From Thermalbibacter longus (GTDB lineage Bacteria > Chloroflexota > Chloroflexia > Thermomicrobiales > Thermomicrobiaceae), in the NCBI RefSeq assembly GCF_023806485.1, contig NZ_JAMSLR010000013.1:1045-65044 (forward strand): a DNA stretch of 64,000 nucleotides, given 5' to 3'. The notes under the pieces were generated by a model that searched no databases, was not told where the DNA came from, and saw only the letters and a program-made list of their open reading frames with translations. Within the stretch, counting starts at the first letter, position 1; the number at the start of each line of letters is the position of its first letter. Shown here piece by piece: positions 28,335-37,209 of this stretch. Made by a program: the position numbers and the translations under genes.

Positions 28335-29375
28335 ATGCCGATGGAGCAGATGAGCCGGCTGAGGCAGCGATGGCAGCTCCTCGCCTACGTGGTCGCCGTC
28401 GCGGCGCTGCTCCTGGCGCCGGCGGTGCTGTCGACCTATCCACTGAGCGTGCTGACCGAGATCCTGATCTTCGGGCTCTTCGCCATGTCGCTCAACCTGC
28501 TTTTGGGCTATACCGGGCTGCCGACCCTGGGGCATTCGGCCTTCTTCGGCGCCGGCGGGTACGTCGTGGGCTTGCTCGCCAAGTACTACCAGGTGCCCCT
28601 GGGGCCGGCGCTGCTACTGGCCATCCTCGCGGGCGTGGTCCTGGCGCTGGTGACGGGGCCGATCGTGCTGCGGACGAGCGGGGCCTACTTCCTGATGCTG
28701 ACCCTCTCGCTCACTCAGGTGCTGTTCGGGGTCGTCTGGCTGGCGCGGGGGGTGACTGGGGGCGATGACGGGTTGCCAGGCATTCCGACGCCGCAGCTCG
28801 CGTTCCTGGCTGGGTCGCTGGAGCCGACAGCGAACTTCTACTACCTGGCGCTGGCCATCGTGGTGGTCGCAATCGCGAGCATGGCCTGGGTGGTGCGCTC
28901 GTCATTCGGGCTGGCGCTGCTGGCCATTCGGGAGAACGAGCGGGTGGTGGAAGGGTTGGGATACCCGACCTGGCTGGTGAAGTACGCGGTCTACGCGCTG
29001 GCCGGTGGGTACGGGGCGCTGGCCGGGGCGCTCTACACCTTCTTCAAGGGCTACGTCGGGCCGGGCCAGTTGAGCTGGCTGGTGGCGGGGGAAGGGCTGG
29101 TGATGACGATCGTCGGCGGCGCGGGCACTTTCTGGGGCCCGATGGTAGGGGCAGCGGTGGTGCTGCTCCTGCGCTACGAGGTGAGCACCTTCACCCAGCG
29201 CTGGTTGCTGATTCTCGGATTGATCTTCATTGCCACTGTCGTCCTCATGCCCCGCGGCATCGTGCGGCTACCTGAGCGGCTGCGCGAAGTGCGGGCTCGG
29301 GTGCGCCGGGAGGAGCTGCTGGAGCCGGTGGCGGGGGAGCGGCAGCCGGCCGAGCAGGTCGTGGAGCGGTCGTAG
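28335..29375 (+). CDS. branched-chain amino acid-type ABC transporter permease, LivM family
   Basis: A 346-residue permease with an N-terminal extra helix and the LivM signature SLNLLLGYTGLPTLGHSAFF, AIRENERVVEGLGYP, and GGAGTFWGPMVGAAV near residue 258. The charged C-terminal tail (about the last 40 residues) is cytoplasmic. GGAAGGG precedes the ATG. Its stop is separated by one base from the ATPase gene. Confidence 0.9.
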   Translation: MPMEQMSRLRQRWQLLAYVVAVAALLLAPAVLSTYPLSVLTEILIFGLFAMSLNLLLGYTGLPTLGHSAFFGAGGYVVGLLAKYYQVPLGPALLLAILAGVVLALVTGPIVLRTSGAYFLMLTLSLTQVLFGVVWLARGVTGGDDGLPGIPTPQLAFLAGSLEPTANFYYLALAIVVVAIASMAWVVRSSFGLALLAIRENERVVEGLGYPTWLVKYAVYALAGGYGALAGALYTFFKGYVGPGQLSWLVAGEGLVMTIVGGAGTFWGPMVGAAVVLLLRYEVSTFTQRWLLILGLIFIATVVLMPRGIVRLPERLREVRARVRREELLEPVAGERQPAEQVVERS

Positions 29376-29376
29376 C

Positions 29377-30141
29377 ATGGCTGAAACGGCGCTGCAGCTC
29401 GAGCACATTACCAAGACGATCGGCGGGCTCACGATCCTCGATGACGTGTCGCTCACGGTGATGCCGGGGGAGCGGCGGGCGGTGATCGGCCCGAACGGGG
29501 CCGGCAAGACGACGCTGCTCAACGTGATTGCTGGCTTTCTCCCCCCGAGCCGGGGGCGGGTGGTCGTGTTCGGGCGTGACGTGACGCGATTGCCGGCGCA
29601 CCGGCGGGTCGATGTTGGGCTGTTGAAGACGAACCAGCAACCGGCCGTCTTTCGCGAGCTGACAGTCCGGCAGAACATCCTGCTGGCGCTGCTGCGCGGC
29701 CGTCACCCGCTGCTGGGGCTGACGGCGCTCGTGAGTCTCGATCGCGAGGTCCAGCGGCAGGCCGAGGACGTGCTGGAGGAGTGGGACCTGCTGGCAGTGG
29801 CAGACGACGAGGTGCGGCACCTGCCGCACGGGTACCAGCGGCGGGTGGAGCTAGCGGCGCGCTTTGCGATGCAGCCGCGGCTGCTGTTGCTCGACGAGCC
29901 GGCGGCAGGGCTGGCGGCCGAGGAGATACCGGGCTTCATCGAGCGGCTGCGCCGGCTCCCGCGCGAGGTGACCGTGGTGCTGGTGGAGCACAGCATGCGG
30001 GTGGTGTTCGCCTTTGCCGATCGGGTGACCGTGCTGCACCACGGGGCGGTGCTGGCCGACGGTACGCCTGAGGCGGTGCAGCAGGACGAGCGGGTGCAGG
30101 AGGCGTACCTCTCGGGCGCGATGCGGAGGGGTCATGCTTGA
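29377..30141 (+). CDS. ABC transporter ATP-binding protein, LivG family
   Basis: A 254-residue ATPase. Walker A is GPNGAGKTT, Walker B is LLLLDEPAAGLA and the switch His is in VEHSM. The ABC signature is degenerate, LPHGYQRRVELA instead of LSGGQ-type, but the Gly needed for ATP contact is kept. The inserted LivG-specific loop around QQPAVFRELTVRQN is present. ATG at 29377 directly follows the LivM stop, and the 3' end overlaps LivF by 8 bases. Confidence 0.9.
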   Translation: MAETALQLEHITKTIGGLTILDDVSLTVMPGERRAVIGPNGAGKTTLLNVIAGFLPPSRGRVVVFGRDVTRLPAHRRVDVGLLKTNQQPAVFRELTVRQNILLALLRGRHPLLGLTALVSLDREVQRQAEDVLEEWDLLAVADDEVRHLPHGYQRRVELAARFAMQPRLLLLDEPAAGLAAEEIPGFIERLRRLPREVTVVLVEHSMRVVFAFADRVTVLHHGAVLADGTPEAVQQDERVQEAYLSGAMRRGHA

Positions 30142-30862
30142 GCTGCACGAGGTCTACGGCGGCTACGGGGACGGGCTGGTGCTGAACGGCCTGTCGCTGA
30201 GCGTGGGCGAGGGGCAGGTGGTGGCGCTGCTGGGGCGGAACGGGGCTGGCAAGACGACCACGATGCGGGCCGTCTTCGGGCTGCTGCCGCGCCTGGCGGG
30301 CAGGATCACGCTGCGGGGGGAGTCGCTGCGGGGGCTGGCTCCGTACGCCGTGGCGGCGCGCGGAGTGGCGCTGGTGCCGCAGGGGCGCCGGATCTTCCCC
30401 TCGCTGACGGTAACCGAGAATCTGCTGATCGGCGTGCGGCCGCCGCGTGGGGAGCAGCGGGTGCGCTGGACCCTGGAGGAGATCTACCGGTTGTTCCCCA
30501 TCCTGCGGGAGCGAGGGAACCTGCGGGGCACGCTGCTGAGCGGGGGAGAGCAGCAGATGCTGACGATTGCCCGCTCGCTGCTGACGCAGCCGCTGGTCCT
30601 GCTGTGCGATGAGCCGTCGGAAGGGCTGGCGCCGGTGATGGTGCAGCGGGTGGCTGAGATCCTGCACCGGCTCAAGGAGGCCGGGCTCTCGATCCTGCTG
30701 GCGGAGCAGAACCTGGACCTGGCGCTGTCGGTAGCGGACGTGGCCTACATCCTCGAAGAGGGCCGGGTCATCTGGCAGGGCACCGCCGAGGAGTTGCTGG
30801 CCGACACGCACGTGCAGGCAACCTATCTGGGGCTTCGCGTCGAGGCGAGCGAAGGCGCCTGA
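30134..30862 (+). CDS. ABC transporter ATP-binding protein, LivF family
   Basis: A 242-residue ATPase partner of the LivG-like protein. It has Walker A GRNGAGKTT, the Q-loop VPQGRRIFPSLTV typical of LivF, signature LLSGGEQQMLTIARSL and Walker B LLCDEPSEGLAP. The start lies within the upstream gene, a usual coupling for LivG-LivF. An imperfect palindrome at 30902-30925 follows. Confidence 0.92.
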   Translation: MLELHEVYGGYGDGLVLNGLSLSVGEGQVVALLGRNGAGKTTTMRAVFGLLPRLAGRITLRGESLRGLAPYAVAARGVALVPQGRRIFPSLTVTENLLIGVRPPRGEQRVRWTLEEIYRLFPILRERGNLRGTLLSGGEQQMLTIARSLLTQPLVLLCDEPSEGLAPVMVQRVAEILHRLKEAGLSILLAEQNLDLALSVADVAYILEEGRVIWQGTAEELLADTHVQATYLGLRVEASEGA

Positions 30863-30901
30863 ACTCGGCTGCCCGCGCGGGCGGGCATGCCTGGCAGGTT
30901 C

Positions 30902-30925
30902 AGGAATTCGGCCGGCCCGGAATTC
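30902..30925. repeat. near-perfect palindrome after livF
   Basis: GGAATTC and GGAATTCC arms enclose GGCC-rich inner arms with one unpaired base. It may act as a terminator or processing signal between the transporter and catabolic genes. No T-run is present. Confidence 0.35.
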
Positions 30926-31032
30926 CAGAGGCGACTTTCTCTTCACACGTGGGTGGTACAGGGAGGCCATTCGATCGCCCGAGGCGAGAGATGCGGGATG
31001 GCACGGCGGTGGAGCAGGGAGCGGAGCTGGGT

Positions 31033-31974
31033 ATGTCGGAGCAGCGAGCGAGAGAGCATCCCGTCCCTTCGGCGCGAGCCCGTGAGCTCGTCCGTGGGGC
31101 GTACGACCTTCACGTCCACTCGGGACCGGACGTCATGCGGCGGCGCATCGACGACCTCGAGCTCGCGGGCCGGTTCCGCGAGCTGGGCCTGGCTGGCTAC
31201 GTCATCAAGTCGCACTACGTGCCGACGGCCGAGCGGGCGGCGGTCGTCCGCCGTGCCGTGCCGGGCGTCCGCGTGCTGGGCTCGATCACCCTCAACGCAG
31301 CCGTCGGCGGGCTGAATCCGCTGGCGGTCGAGATCGCGGCGCGCGAAGGGGCGCGCATCGTCTGGCTTCCGACGGTCGATTCGGTCAACGAGCGCCGGCA
31401 CCACGCATCGGACCAGGCAGCGGACGCGACGAAGCTTCCCTACTGGGCCCGCCTGCAGCGCGAGATGCGCGCTGCAGGGTTCGAGTCCGAGCCGGTTGAG
31501 GTCGTCGACCAGGATGGGCGGGCGCTGCCCCTGCTGCGGCAGGTGCTCCGGGTGGTGGCGCGCCACGACATGGTGCTCGCCACCGGTCATCTCGGTCGCG
31601 ATGAGATCTTCGCGGCCGTCGCCGCCGCGCGCGAGGAAGGGGTGCGCCACATCGTCGTGACGCATCCGGACTTCCCTAGCCAGGCGCTGCCGGTCGGAGA
31701 TCAGATCGAGCTGGCGCAGCAAGGCGCGATCCTCGAGCACTGCTTCACTCCGGTCTACACTGGCAAAGTCTCCTGGGAGACCATGTTCGAGCATATCCGG
31801 GCGGTCGGTCCAACCTCGGTCGTGCTCAGCAGCGACCTCGGCCAGCCGGATAACCCGCCAGTGGAAGACGGCCTCGCGCTGATGGTCGATCGCCTGCTCG
31901 AAGCAGGCTTCAGCGAAGACGAGATCCACACGATGGCGGTCCGCAATACGGTGCGATTGGCAGGTGAGGCGTGA
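31033..31974 (+). CDS. DUF6282 family amidohydrolase-like protein
   Basis: A 313-residue protein with amidohydrolase (TIM-barrel) metal motifs: AYDLHVHSGPD (HxH, about residue 23-33), then SHYV, ATGHL, THPDF and SSDLGQPDNPP (final Asp). It matches the family annotated DUF6282, of unknown reaction. It lies between the aromatic importer and genes for a 4-oxalomesaconate-type hydratase and aldolase. A lactonase role like LigI is a testable idea. ATG at 31033 follows GCGGAG; ATG at 30991 is an alternative. Confidence 0.75.
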   Translation: MSEQRAREHPVPSARARELVRGAYDLHVHSGPDVMRRRIDDLELAGRFRELGLAGYVIKSHYVPTAERAAVVRRAVPGVRVLGSITLNAAVGGLNPLAVEIAAREGARIVWLPTVDSVNERRHHASDQAADATKLPYWARLQREMRAAGFESEPVEVVDQDGRALPLLRQVLRVVARHDMVLATGHLGRDEIFAAVAAAREEGVRHIVVTHPDFPSQALPVGDQIELAQQGAILEHCFTPVYTGKVSWETMFEHIRAVGPTSVVLSSDLGQPDNPPVEDGLALMVDRLLEAGFSEDEIHTMAVRNTVRLAGEA

Positions 31975-31976
31975 CG

Positions 31977-32708
31977 ATGAGCGGCATACAGCGTCTCCTC
32001 GTGGTCGGTGCGCATGCGGCCGACTTCGTCTGGCGTGCCTCGGGGGTGATCGCGCTGGCGACGGAGCGCGGCGCGCAGGCGACGGTGCTTGCCCTCTCTT
32101 ACGGCGAGCGGGGCGAGTCGGGCGAGCTCTGGAAGGAACCCGGACAGACGGTGGAGCGGGTCAAGCGCATTCGCCACGAGCAGGGGGAGCAGGCGGCGAA
32201 GATCGTCGGCGCCGAGTTTCGCTGTCTCGACCTTGGCGATTACCCGCTGGAGGTAGGCCGCGAGGCATTGGACCAGCTCGCCCAGGTGATCCGCGATCTC
32301 GCGCCCGATGTCATCATCACTCATACCGCGGTGGACCCCTTCAACCCTGATCACCCCGTGACTCACGACGCGGTGATGAAAGCGCGGCTGCTCGCCTCTG
32401 GTGCTGGCGTCGCGAGCGCATTCGAGACGGTCAAGCCGCCAGTCATCTACCTCTTCGAGCCCCACCAGCCGGAGCTCTGCGGCTTCGTGCCCAACGCGTT
32501 CGTCGACATTACCCCGGTCTACGAGAAGAAGCTCGAGGCGATGCGCGCTGTCGGCTCGCAGCAGTACTTGCAGAAGTACTACGCCGAGCTGGCCGAGCGG
32601 CGCGGCAACCACGCTCGCCGCATCTCCGGCAACGGCGCCGTGCGCTACGCCGAGGCGTTCCAGCGCGTCACTCCGCTGGTCTCGAGTGACCTTATCGGGC
32701 ACGGATGA
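31977..32708 (+). CDS. PIG-L-fold hydrolase, GalB-like 4-oxalomesaconate hydratase
   Basis: A 243-residue LmbE/PIG-L-fold protein. The metal motif is AHAADFVWRASG instead of the AHPDD of deacetylases. This substitution, along with SYGERGESGELW and FFEPHQPE-like YLFEPHQPELCGF, is what I know from Pseudomonas GalB, a zinc hydratase in the gallate pathway. It would hydrate 4-oxalomesaconate to 4-carboxy-4-hydroxy-2-oxoadipate. ATG at 31977 follows GGTGAGGCG; a GTG at 31971 overlaps the upstream stop. The following aldolase gene supports the call. Confidence 0.78.
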   Translation: MSGIQRLLVVGAHAADFVWRASGVIALATERGAQATVLALSYGERGESGELWKEPGQTVERVKRIRHEQGEQAAKIVGAEFRCLDLGDYPLEVGREALDQLAQVIRDLAPDVIITHTAVDPFNPDHPVTHDAVMKARLLASGAGVASAFETVKPPVIYLFEPHQPELCGFVPNAFVDITPVYEKKLEAMRAVGSQQYLQKYYAELAERRGNHARRISGNGAVRYAEAFQRVTPLVSSDLIGHG

Positions 32709-32725
32709 GCCGAAAGGAGCAGGCG

Positions 32726-33391
32726 ATGCACCAGATGGACGAAGCCGGGCGCGCCGCGCTCGAACGAGCCTGCGCGGAGCTGGCCGAGCTAGGCGTGGCG
32801 ACCGTCTACGAGGCCTCCGGCCGCCAGGGCTTGATCGATATCCCGCTGCAGCCGCTGAGCCCCGGCAGCCGGGTCGCCGGGCCGGCGCTCACCGTGCTGT
32901 GCGGGCAGGGCGACAACCTGATGGTGCACGCGGTGATGGAGCGCGTCTACCCGGGCGCCGTGCTCGTCATCACGATGCCCGAGCCCGAGCCGGTGGCACT
33001 GGTGGGCGAGCTGCTCGCCATCCAGGCCAAAGTTCGCGGGGCGGCCGCGCTGCTGGTGGACGCGGCGGTGCGGGACGTGGACGAGCTGCGTCGGATGGGG
33101 TTGCCGGTGTGGGCGCGATTCGTGCGAGTGCGCGGAGCGGCCAAGGACGCGGTGGGCGCGATCGACGTGCCGGTCACGGTCGGCGGTGCGCGGATCGAGC
33201 CAGGCGACGTGGTCGTGCTCGACGATGACGGCGCGGTCGTCGTCGCGCGGGCGCGCCTCGAGCAGGTGCTGGACGCCTCCCGGGCCCGGGCCGAGCGGGA
33301 GGCCAGGCTCCGGGAAGAGCTGCTTGCCGGAAAGCTCTCCTACGACCTGCACGGGTTGCGAGCGGTCGTCGAGTCGCGAGCGCGGCCGTAG
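32726..33391 (+). CDS. RraA-family protein, probable 4-carboxy-4-hydroxy-2-oxoadipate aldolase
   Basis: A 221-residue RraA-fold protein. Family motifs are GVATVYEASGRQG at the start, PGAVLVI, and the active-site block ALLVDAAVRDVDELR, in which Arg-Asp are the catalytic/metal residues of HMG/CHA aldolases. PGDVVVLDDDGAVVV follows. It would cleave 4-carboxy-4-hydroxy-2-oxoadipate to pyruvate and oxaloacetate, the step after GalB. ATG at 32726 has AAAGGAG upstream, better than the overlapping ATG at 32705. An RNase E regulator role is unlikely in this context. Confidence 0.8.
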   Translation: MHQMDEAGRAALERACAELAELGVATVYEASGRQGLIDIPLQPLSPGSRVAGPALTVLCGQGDNLMVHAVMERVYPGAVLVITMPEPEPVALVGELLAIQAKVRGAAALLVDAAVRDVDELRRMGLPVWARFVRVRGAAKDAVGAIDVPVTVGGARIEPGDVVVLDDDGAVVVARARLEQVLDASRARAEREARLREELLAGKLSYDLHGLRAVVESRARP

Positions 33392-33415
33392 TCGAGAGAC
33401 AGGAGACGGGTCACA

Positions 33416-34384
33416 ATGCAGGACGTTCGTTTCTGGAGCGGAGAGCCCTGCTTCGATATCGCGCACCTGGCGCACGTGGAGCTCTTGACCCCCGCGCTCG
33501 ACGAGAGCGTCCGCTTCTTCGTCGATATCCTGGGGATGACGGTGAGCGCGCGGCGCGGCAACTCGGTCTACCTGCGAGGGTGGGATGACTATGCCCATCA
33601 CACGCTGAAGCTCACGGCCGGGCCGGTGGCTGCCATGGAGCACTTCGCCTTTCGGACGAGCTCGCCTGAGGCGCTAGAGCGGCGCGTCGCGGCTCTGGAG
33701 CGGAGTGGCCTGGGACTGGGGTGGATCGAGGGCGACGAGGGGCACGGCCCCGCCTACCGCTTCCGCACGCCCGACGGCCACATCGTGGAAGTGCTCTGGG
33801 AGGTCGACTGGTACCAGCCCACGCCCGAGACGCGGCCGGCGCTGAAGAACCAGGCTTCGCGCTTCCCTGCCCGAGGCTGCAATGTGCGCCGGCTCGACCA
33901 CATCAACCTGTTCGCCGTCGACGTGCGGGCCAGCCGCCTCGCCCTGCAGGACTATCTGGGACTGCGGCTGACCGAAATCATCATCTTCGATGACGGTTCG
34001 GAGAAGGGCTCCTGGGTCACCTCCAACAACAAGGGATACGAGGTCGCGATCACCGAGGACGCGACCGGCACTCCCGGCCGGTTCCATCACGTCTGCTACG
34101 CGGTCGATACGCGGGAGGAGGTGCTGCGGGCAGCCGACATCATGCTGGAGTCCGGCGTGCGCATCGAGTACGGGCCGCACAAGCACGCAATCCAGCAGAC
34201 CGTGTTCCTGTACGTCTACGAGCCGGGTGGGCACCGGGTGGAGATCGGCTGCCCCGGAGCGCGGCTGGTTCTGGCGCCCGACTGGAAGCCGGTGGTGTGG
34301 AGCCAGGAGGAGCGCAAGCGCGGGCAGGCCTGGGGCTTGCCCACCGTGGCCACCTTCCACACCTACGGCACGCCGCCGGTGTGA
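33416..34384 (+). CDS. extradiol ring-cleavage dioxygenase, catechol 2,3-dioxygenase (XylE-like) family
   Basis: A 322-residue two-domain VOC protein. Each half has the babababb module. The C-terminal half keeps the iron ligands His in RLDHINLF (about residue 162), His in GRFHHVCYAV (about 223) and Glu in HRVEIGCPG (about 276), plus the conserved Tyr in FLYVYEPGG. It should cleave a catechol-type ring next to the diol. It closes a run of catabolic genes with an aldolase and hydratase for the carboxylated meta-cleavage product. GGAGACGG precedes the ATG. Confidence 0.85.
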   Translation: MQDVRFWSGEPCFDIAHLAHVELLTPALDESVRFFVDILGMTVSARRGNSVYLRGWDDYAHHTLKLTAGPVAAMEHFAFRTSSPEALERRVAALERSGLGLGWIEGDEGHGPAYRFRTPDGHIVEVLWEVDWYQPTPETRPALKNQASRFPARGCNVRRLDHINLFAVDVRASRLALQDYLGLRLTEIIIFDDGSEKGSWVTSNNKGYEVAITEDATGTPGRFHHVCYAVDTREEVLRAADIMLESGVRIEYGPHKHAIQQTVFLYVYEPGGHRVEIGCPGARLVLAPDWKPVVWSQEERKRGQAWGLPTVATFHTYGTPPV

Positions 34385-34577
34385 GGCAATTCGCGTCTTA
34401 CCGGGAGCTAGTCAGGTCGCTCCAAGCGGGAGACGTATGCGCTGCTTTCTCCCCCGCTCTCCCCTTCGTGTATCCCTGTCCTGTGCGTACGGGCAGAGGG
34501 CCTGAGCTACGGGCGACAAGCGGTGACCGCCGCAGACGGGATCGCGGCTGCGGGCCGCGGCCGGCAGGGCGAAGCGC

Positions 34578-35816
34578 TCAGTCCTCGTAGCGGCGGAAAA
34601 CGGCGACGGCATTCTGGCCGCCGAAGCCGAAGGCGTTGGCGATAGCCGCGTTCACTCTCATCCGGCGCGCGACGTTCGGCACGTAATCGAGGTCGCACTC
34701 CGGGTCCGGGTTCTCCAGGTTGATCGTCGGTGGCACGATGTTATCGCGGATCGCCAGCGCGCACACCACGCCGGACACCGCGCCGGCTGCCCCCACCAGG
34801 TGGCCGATCATGCTCTTGGGCGAGCTGATCGCCACCCGGTAGGCGTGCTCGCCGAAGGTCGTCTTGATCGCCACCGTCTCGGAGACGTCGTTCAGCGGGG
34901 TCGAGGTGCCATGCGCGCAGATGTAGTCGATCTCGTCCGGCCGCGTGCGCGCGTCCGCAAGCGCCAGCTCCATCGCTCGGGCCGCGCCGGCCCCATTGGG
35001 CGCTGGGGCGCTGATGTGGAAGGCATCGCCGGTGACCGCGCCGCCGATCAGCTCACAGTAGATGCGGGCATCGCGTCGCCGGGCGTGCTCTTCCGTCTCG
35101 AGCACCATCACCGCGCAGCCCTCGCCGAAGACGAAGCCGTCCCGGTCGCGGTCGAAGGGCCGGCTGGCCTTCTGTGGCTGGTCGTTGCGCCGGGAGAGCG
35201 CGCCCATGTTGGCGAAGGCGGTCACGGCGACCGGCTCCAGTCCCGCTTCAGTGCCGCCGGCGATCATGACGTCGATCTCACCGAGCCGGAGCATGCGCAG
35301 GGCATCGACGAACGCCTGGGTGCCGGCGGCGCAGGCGGCCACCGAGGCCATGATCGGCCCGGTGATCCCGTAGACGATCGAGATCTGGCAGGCCCCCATA
35401 TTGGGCGCGAACATGGGCACGAAGAACGGGCTGACCCGGCTGGGCCCGCGCTGGTAGAAGTTGAGAACCTCGCGTACCATGCTGTGGATGCCGCCACCGC
35501 CAGTGTTGAGCATAACGCCGATCCGCTGGGCGTTCTCCGGCGTGATCGCCAGACCAGCATCCTGGATGGCTTGCCCAGCCGCGGCGACGGCGAACTGCGC
35601 GAAGCGGTCCATGCGGCGGGCGGCTTTGAAGTCCATGAAGTCCTTCGGGTCGAACCCCTTTACCTCCGCAGCGATCTGCACCTCGAGGTCGCTCGGATCG
35701 AAGCTGGAGATGCGGTCGATACCGGATTCGCCGTTCAACAGCCGTGACCAGAATGTCTCGATGTCCAGACCCAGCGGGGTGATCACGCCGAGCCCGGTGA
35801 CAACGACGCGATGCAC
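34578..35816 (-). CDS. fabF: beta-ketoacyl-ACP synthase II
   Basis: A 412-residue condensing enzyme of fatty-acid elongation. It starts HRVVVTGLGVITPLG. The active-site Cys lies in VAACAAGTQAF (STACATG in most homologues), the first His in HGTSTPLND and the second in SMIGHLVGAAG. GTG at 35816 follows GGCGGGAGG. It lies downstream of fabD, but fabG and acpP, which often stand between them, are absent here. Confidence 0.93.
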   Translation of the reverse strand: MHRVVVTGLGVITPLGLDIETFWSRLLNGESGIDRISSFDPSDLEVQIAAEVKGFDPKDFMDFKAARRMDRFAQFAVAAAGQAIQDAGLAITPENAQRIGVMLNTGGGGIHSMVREVLNFYQRGPSRVSPFFVPMFAPNMGACQISIVYGITGPIMASVAACAAGTQAFVDALRMLRLGEIDVMIAGGTEAGLEPVAVTAFANMGALSRRNDQPQKASRPFDRDRDGFVFGEGCAVMVLETEEHARRRDARIYCELIGGAVTGDAFHISAPAPNGAGAARAMELALADARTRPDEIDYICAHGTSTPLNDVSETVAIKTTFGEHAYRVAISSPKSMIGHLVGAAGAVSGVVCALAIRDNIVPPTINLENPDPECDLDYVPNVARRMRVNAAIANAFGFGGQNAVAVFRRYED

Positions 35817-35894
35817 GCCTCATCCTCCCGCCGGAACCCGGTCGGCCGGGCTCCAGCCCTTGCGGGACTCCTGCCCCCTGTGAGTCTTGCGCAT

Positions 35895-35922
35895 GCCGGG
35901 TACCGGAGACCCGGTACCCGGC
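35895..35922. repeat. perfect hairpin between fabD and fabF
   Basis: Arms GCCGGGTACCGG and CCGGTACCCGGC (12 bp) around a 4-base loop. It could attenuate fabF relative to fabD or protect mRNA ends. No U-tract follows. Confidence 0.5.
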
Positions 35923-35935
35923 TGGCTCATCGGCG

Positions 35936-36886
35936 CTATGGCTCGAAACCGAAATCCCGCACCGAGTAGGCCTCAACGTCCTGGCGGATCTTGCGCACCA
36001 GCCCGGTTAGCACCTGTCCCGGTCCCACCTCGAGGAAGGCGGTCGTGCCCCGGTTCGCCATCTCTCGTACCGCGTCGGTCCACTGCACCGGCGAGACGAC
36101 CTGCTGCGCCAGCTCGTGCCGGATCTCCTCGACCGTCGACAGGATCTTGCCAGTAATGTTGGCGACGATCGGGATCTCCGGCTCGCGGAGCGGGACACGG
36201 GCCAGCAGCTCGCTCAACGCGTGGGCTACCCGCTCCATCAACGGCGAGTGCGAGGCGATCGTCACGCCGAGGCGGACGACGCGTTTCGCCCCCCGCTCCT
36301 GGGCCAGCTCCATGGCCCGTCGCAGCGCCGCCTCCTCGCCGGAGATCACGAGCTGCCCGGGACAGTTGTCGTTCGCCACGACGACCAGCCCGAGCTCGCT
36401 CGCCTCCTGGCACACCTGCTCGAGTGCCGCGCGGTCCAACCCGATGACGGCTGCCATTCCACCAGGCCGCTCCTGGCCGCTCTCCTTCATGAGCCGGCCA
36501 CGCTCCCGCACTAGCGCTAGCGCGTCCTCGAAGCTCAACACGCCGGCCGCCACCAGCGCGGTGAATTCGCCCAGGCTGTGCCCGGCAACGAAGGCCGGCT
36601 GGATGGTATGCCCCAGTTCGCGGAGGCGCTCTCGGAGTGCCTCCAGATAGGCCAGGCTGACGGTCAGGATTGCCGGTTGGGCGTTGAACGTGTCCGCCAG
36701 CTCATCGGCCGGGCCTTTGAAGCAGAGCTGGGACAGCGGGAAGCGCAAGATCTCATCAGCCTGGTTGAAGATACGCCGCGCAGCGGACGAGACCTCGTGG
36801 ATCCGCTGGCCCATGCCCACGTGCTGGCTCCCCTGTCCGGGGAAAATCAAGGCTAATCGCTTGCCGACGAGCGTCGAGAGCTCCAT
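35936..36886 (-). CDS. fabD: malonyl-CoA:ACP transacylase
   Basis: A 316-residue acyltransferase that loads malonyl groups onto ACP. Motifs are FPGQGSQHVGMG (about residue 14-25), the nucleophile GHSLGEFTALVAAG (Ser about 92) and the catalytic His in IASHSPLM. ATG at 36886 follows GGGGAG and excludes a non-homologous upstream extension. It shares a divergent intergenic region with the PhoX gene. Confidence 0.93.
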   Translation of the reverse strand: MELSTLVGKRLALIFPGQGSQHVGMGQRIHEVSSAARRIFNQADEILRFPLSQLCFKGPADELADTFNAQPAILTVSLAYLEALRERLRELGHTIQPAFVAGHSLGEFTALVAAGVLSFEDALALVRERGRLMKESGQERPGGMAAVIGLDRAALEQVCQEASELGLVVVANDNCPGQLVISGEEAALRRAMELAQERGAKRVVRLGVTIASHSPLMERVAHALSELLARVPLREPEIPIVANITGKILSTVEEIRHELAQQVVSPVQWTDAVREMANRGTTAFLEVGPGQVLTGLVRKIRQDVEAYSVRDFGFEP

Positions 36887-37209
36887 GGACGGTGACTTCT
36901 CCCCTTCCCCAGACGGCCAGCGCTCGCACTGCCGCCGTATCTTACCAGTTTGCAGCCACTGGTGGGAGAAATCCGAGCGCGGTAGCTCGCACGCGGCGAG
37001 CGAAGTCACTCGCGGGGCCGCCGTGCGGCCTGGGATAGGGCCGCGCGTGAGGCCAGCGCAGCCTCTGGTTGCGAATGGGGAGACGAGATCGTCTCACCGG
37101 GCCGCGGGGTTCAAGAATTGTTCACCACCCCGGTGCTCGAGGCTGCTACAGGTACACCAGGTGCGCCGCTGCTGGCTGGGTTGTTTCCGGATGGGAGGTC
37201 GTGCGACCG
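36887..37209. other. divergent intergenic region fabD/phoX
   Basis: 323 bases without a gene. It contains a 16-base dyad at 37080-37095 (GAGACGA-GA-TCGTCTC), placed like an operator for one of the divergent genes. I see no clear -35/-10 pair. Confidence 0.4.

Noticed and set aside
27255-28535. 426-codon minus-strand open frame rich in Gln, His and Pro
   Set aside because: Antisense to LivH/LivM; the composition is what membrane-protein codons give on the opposite strand.
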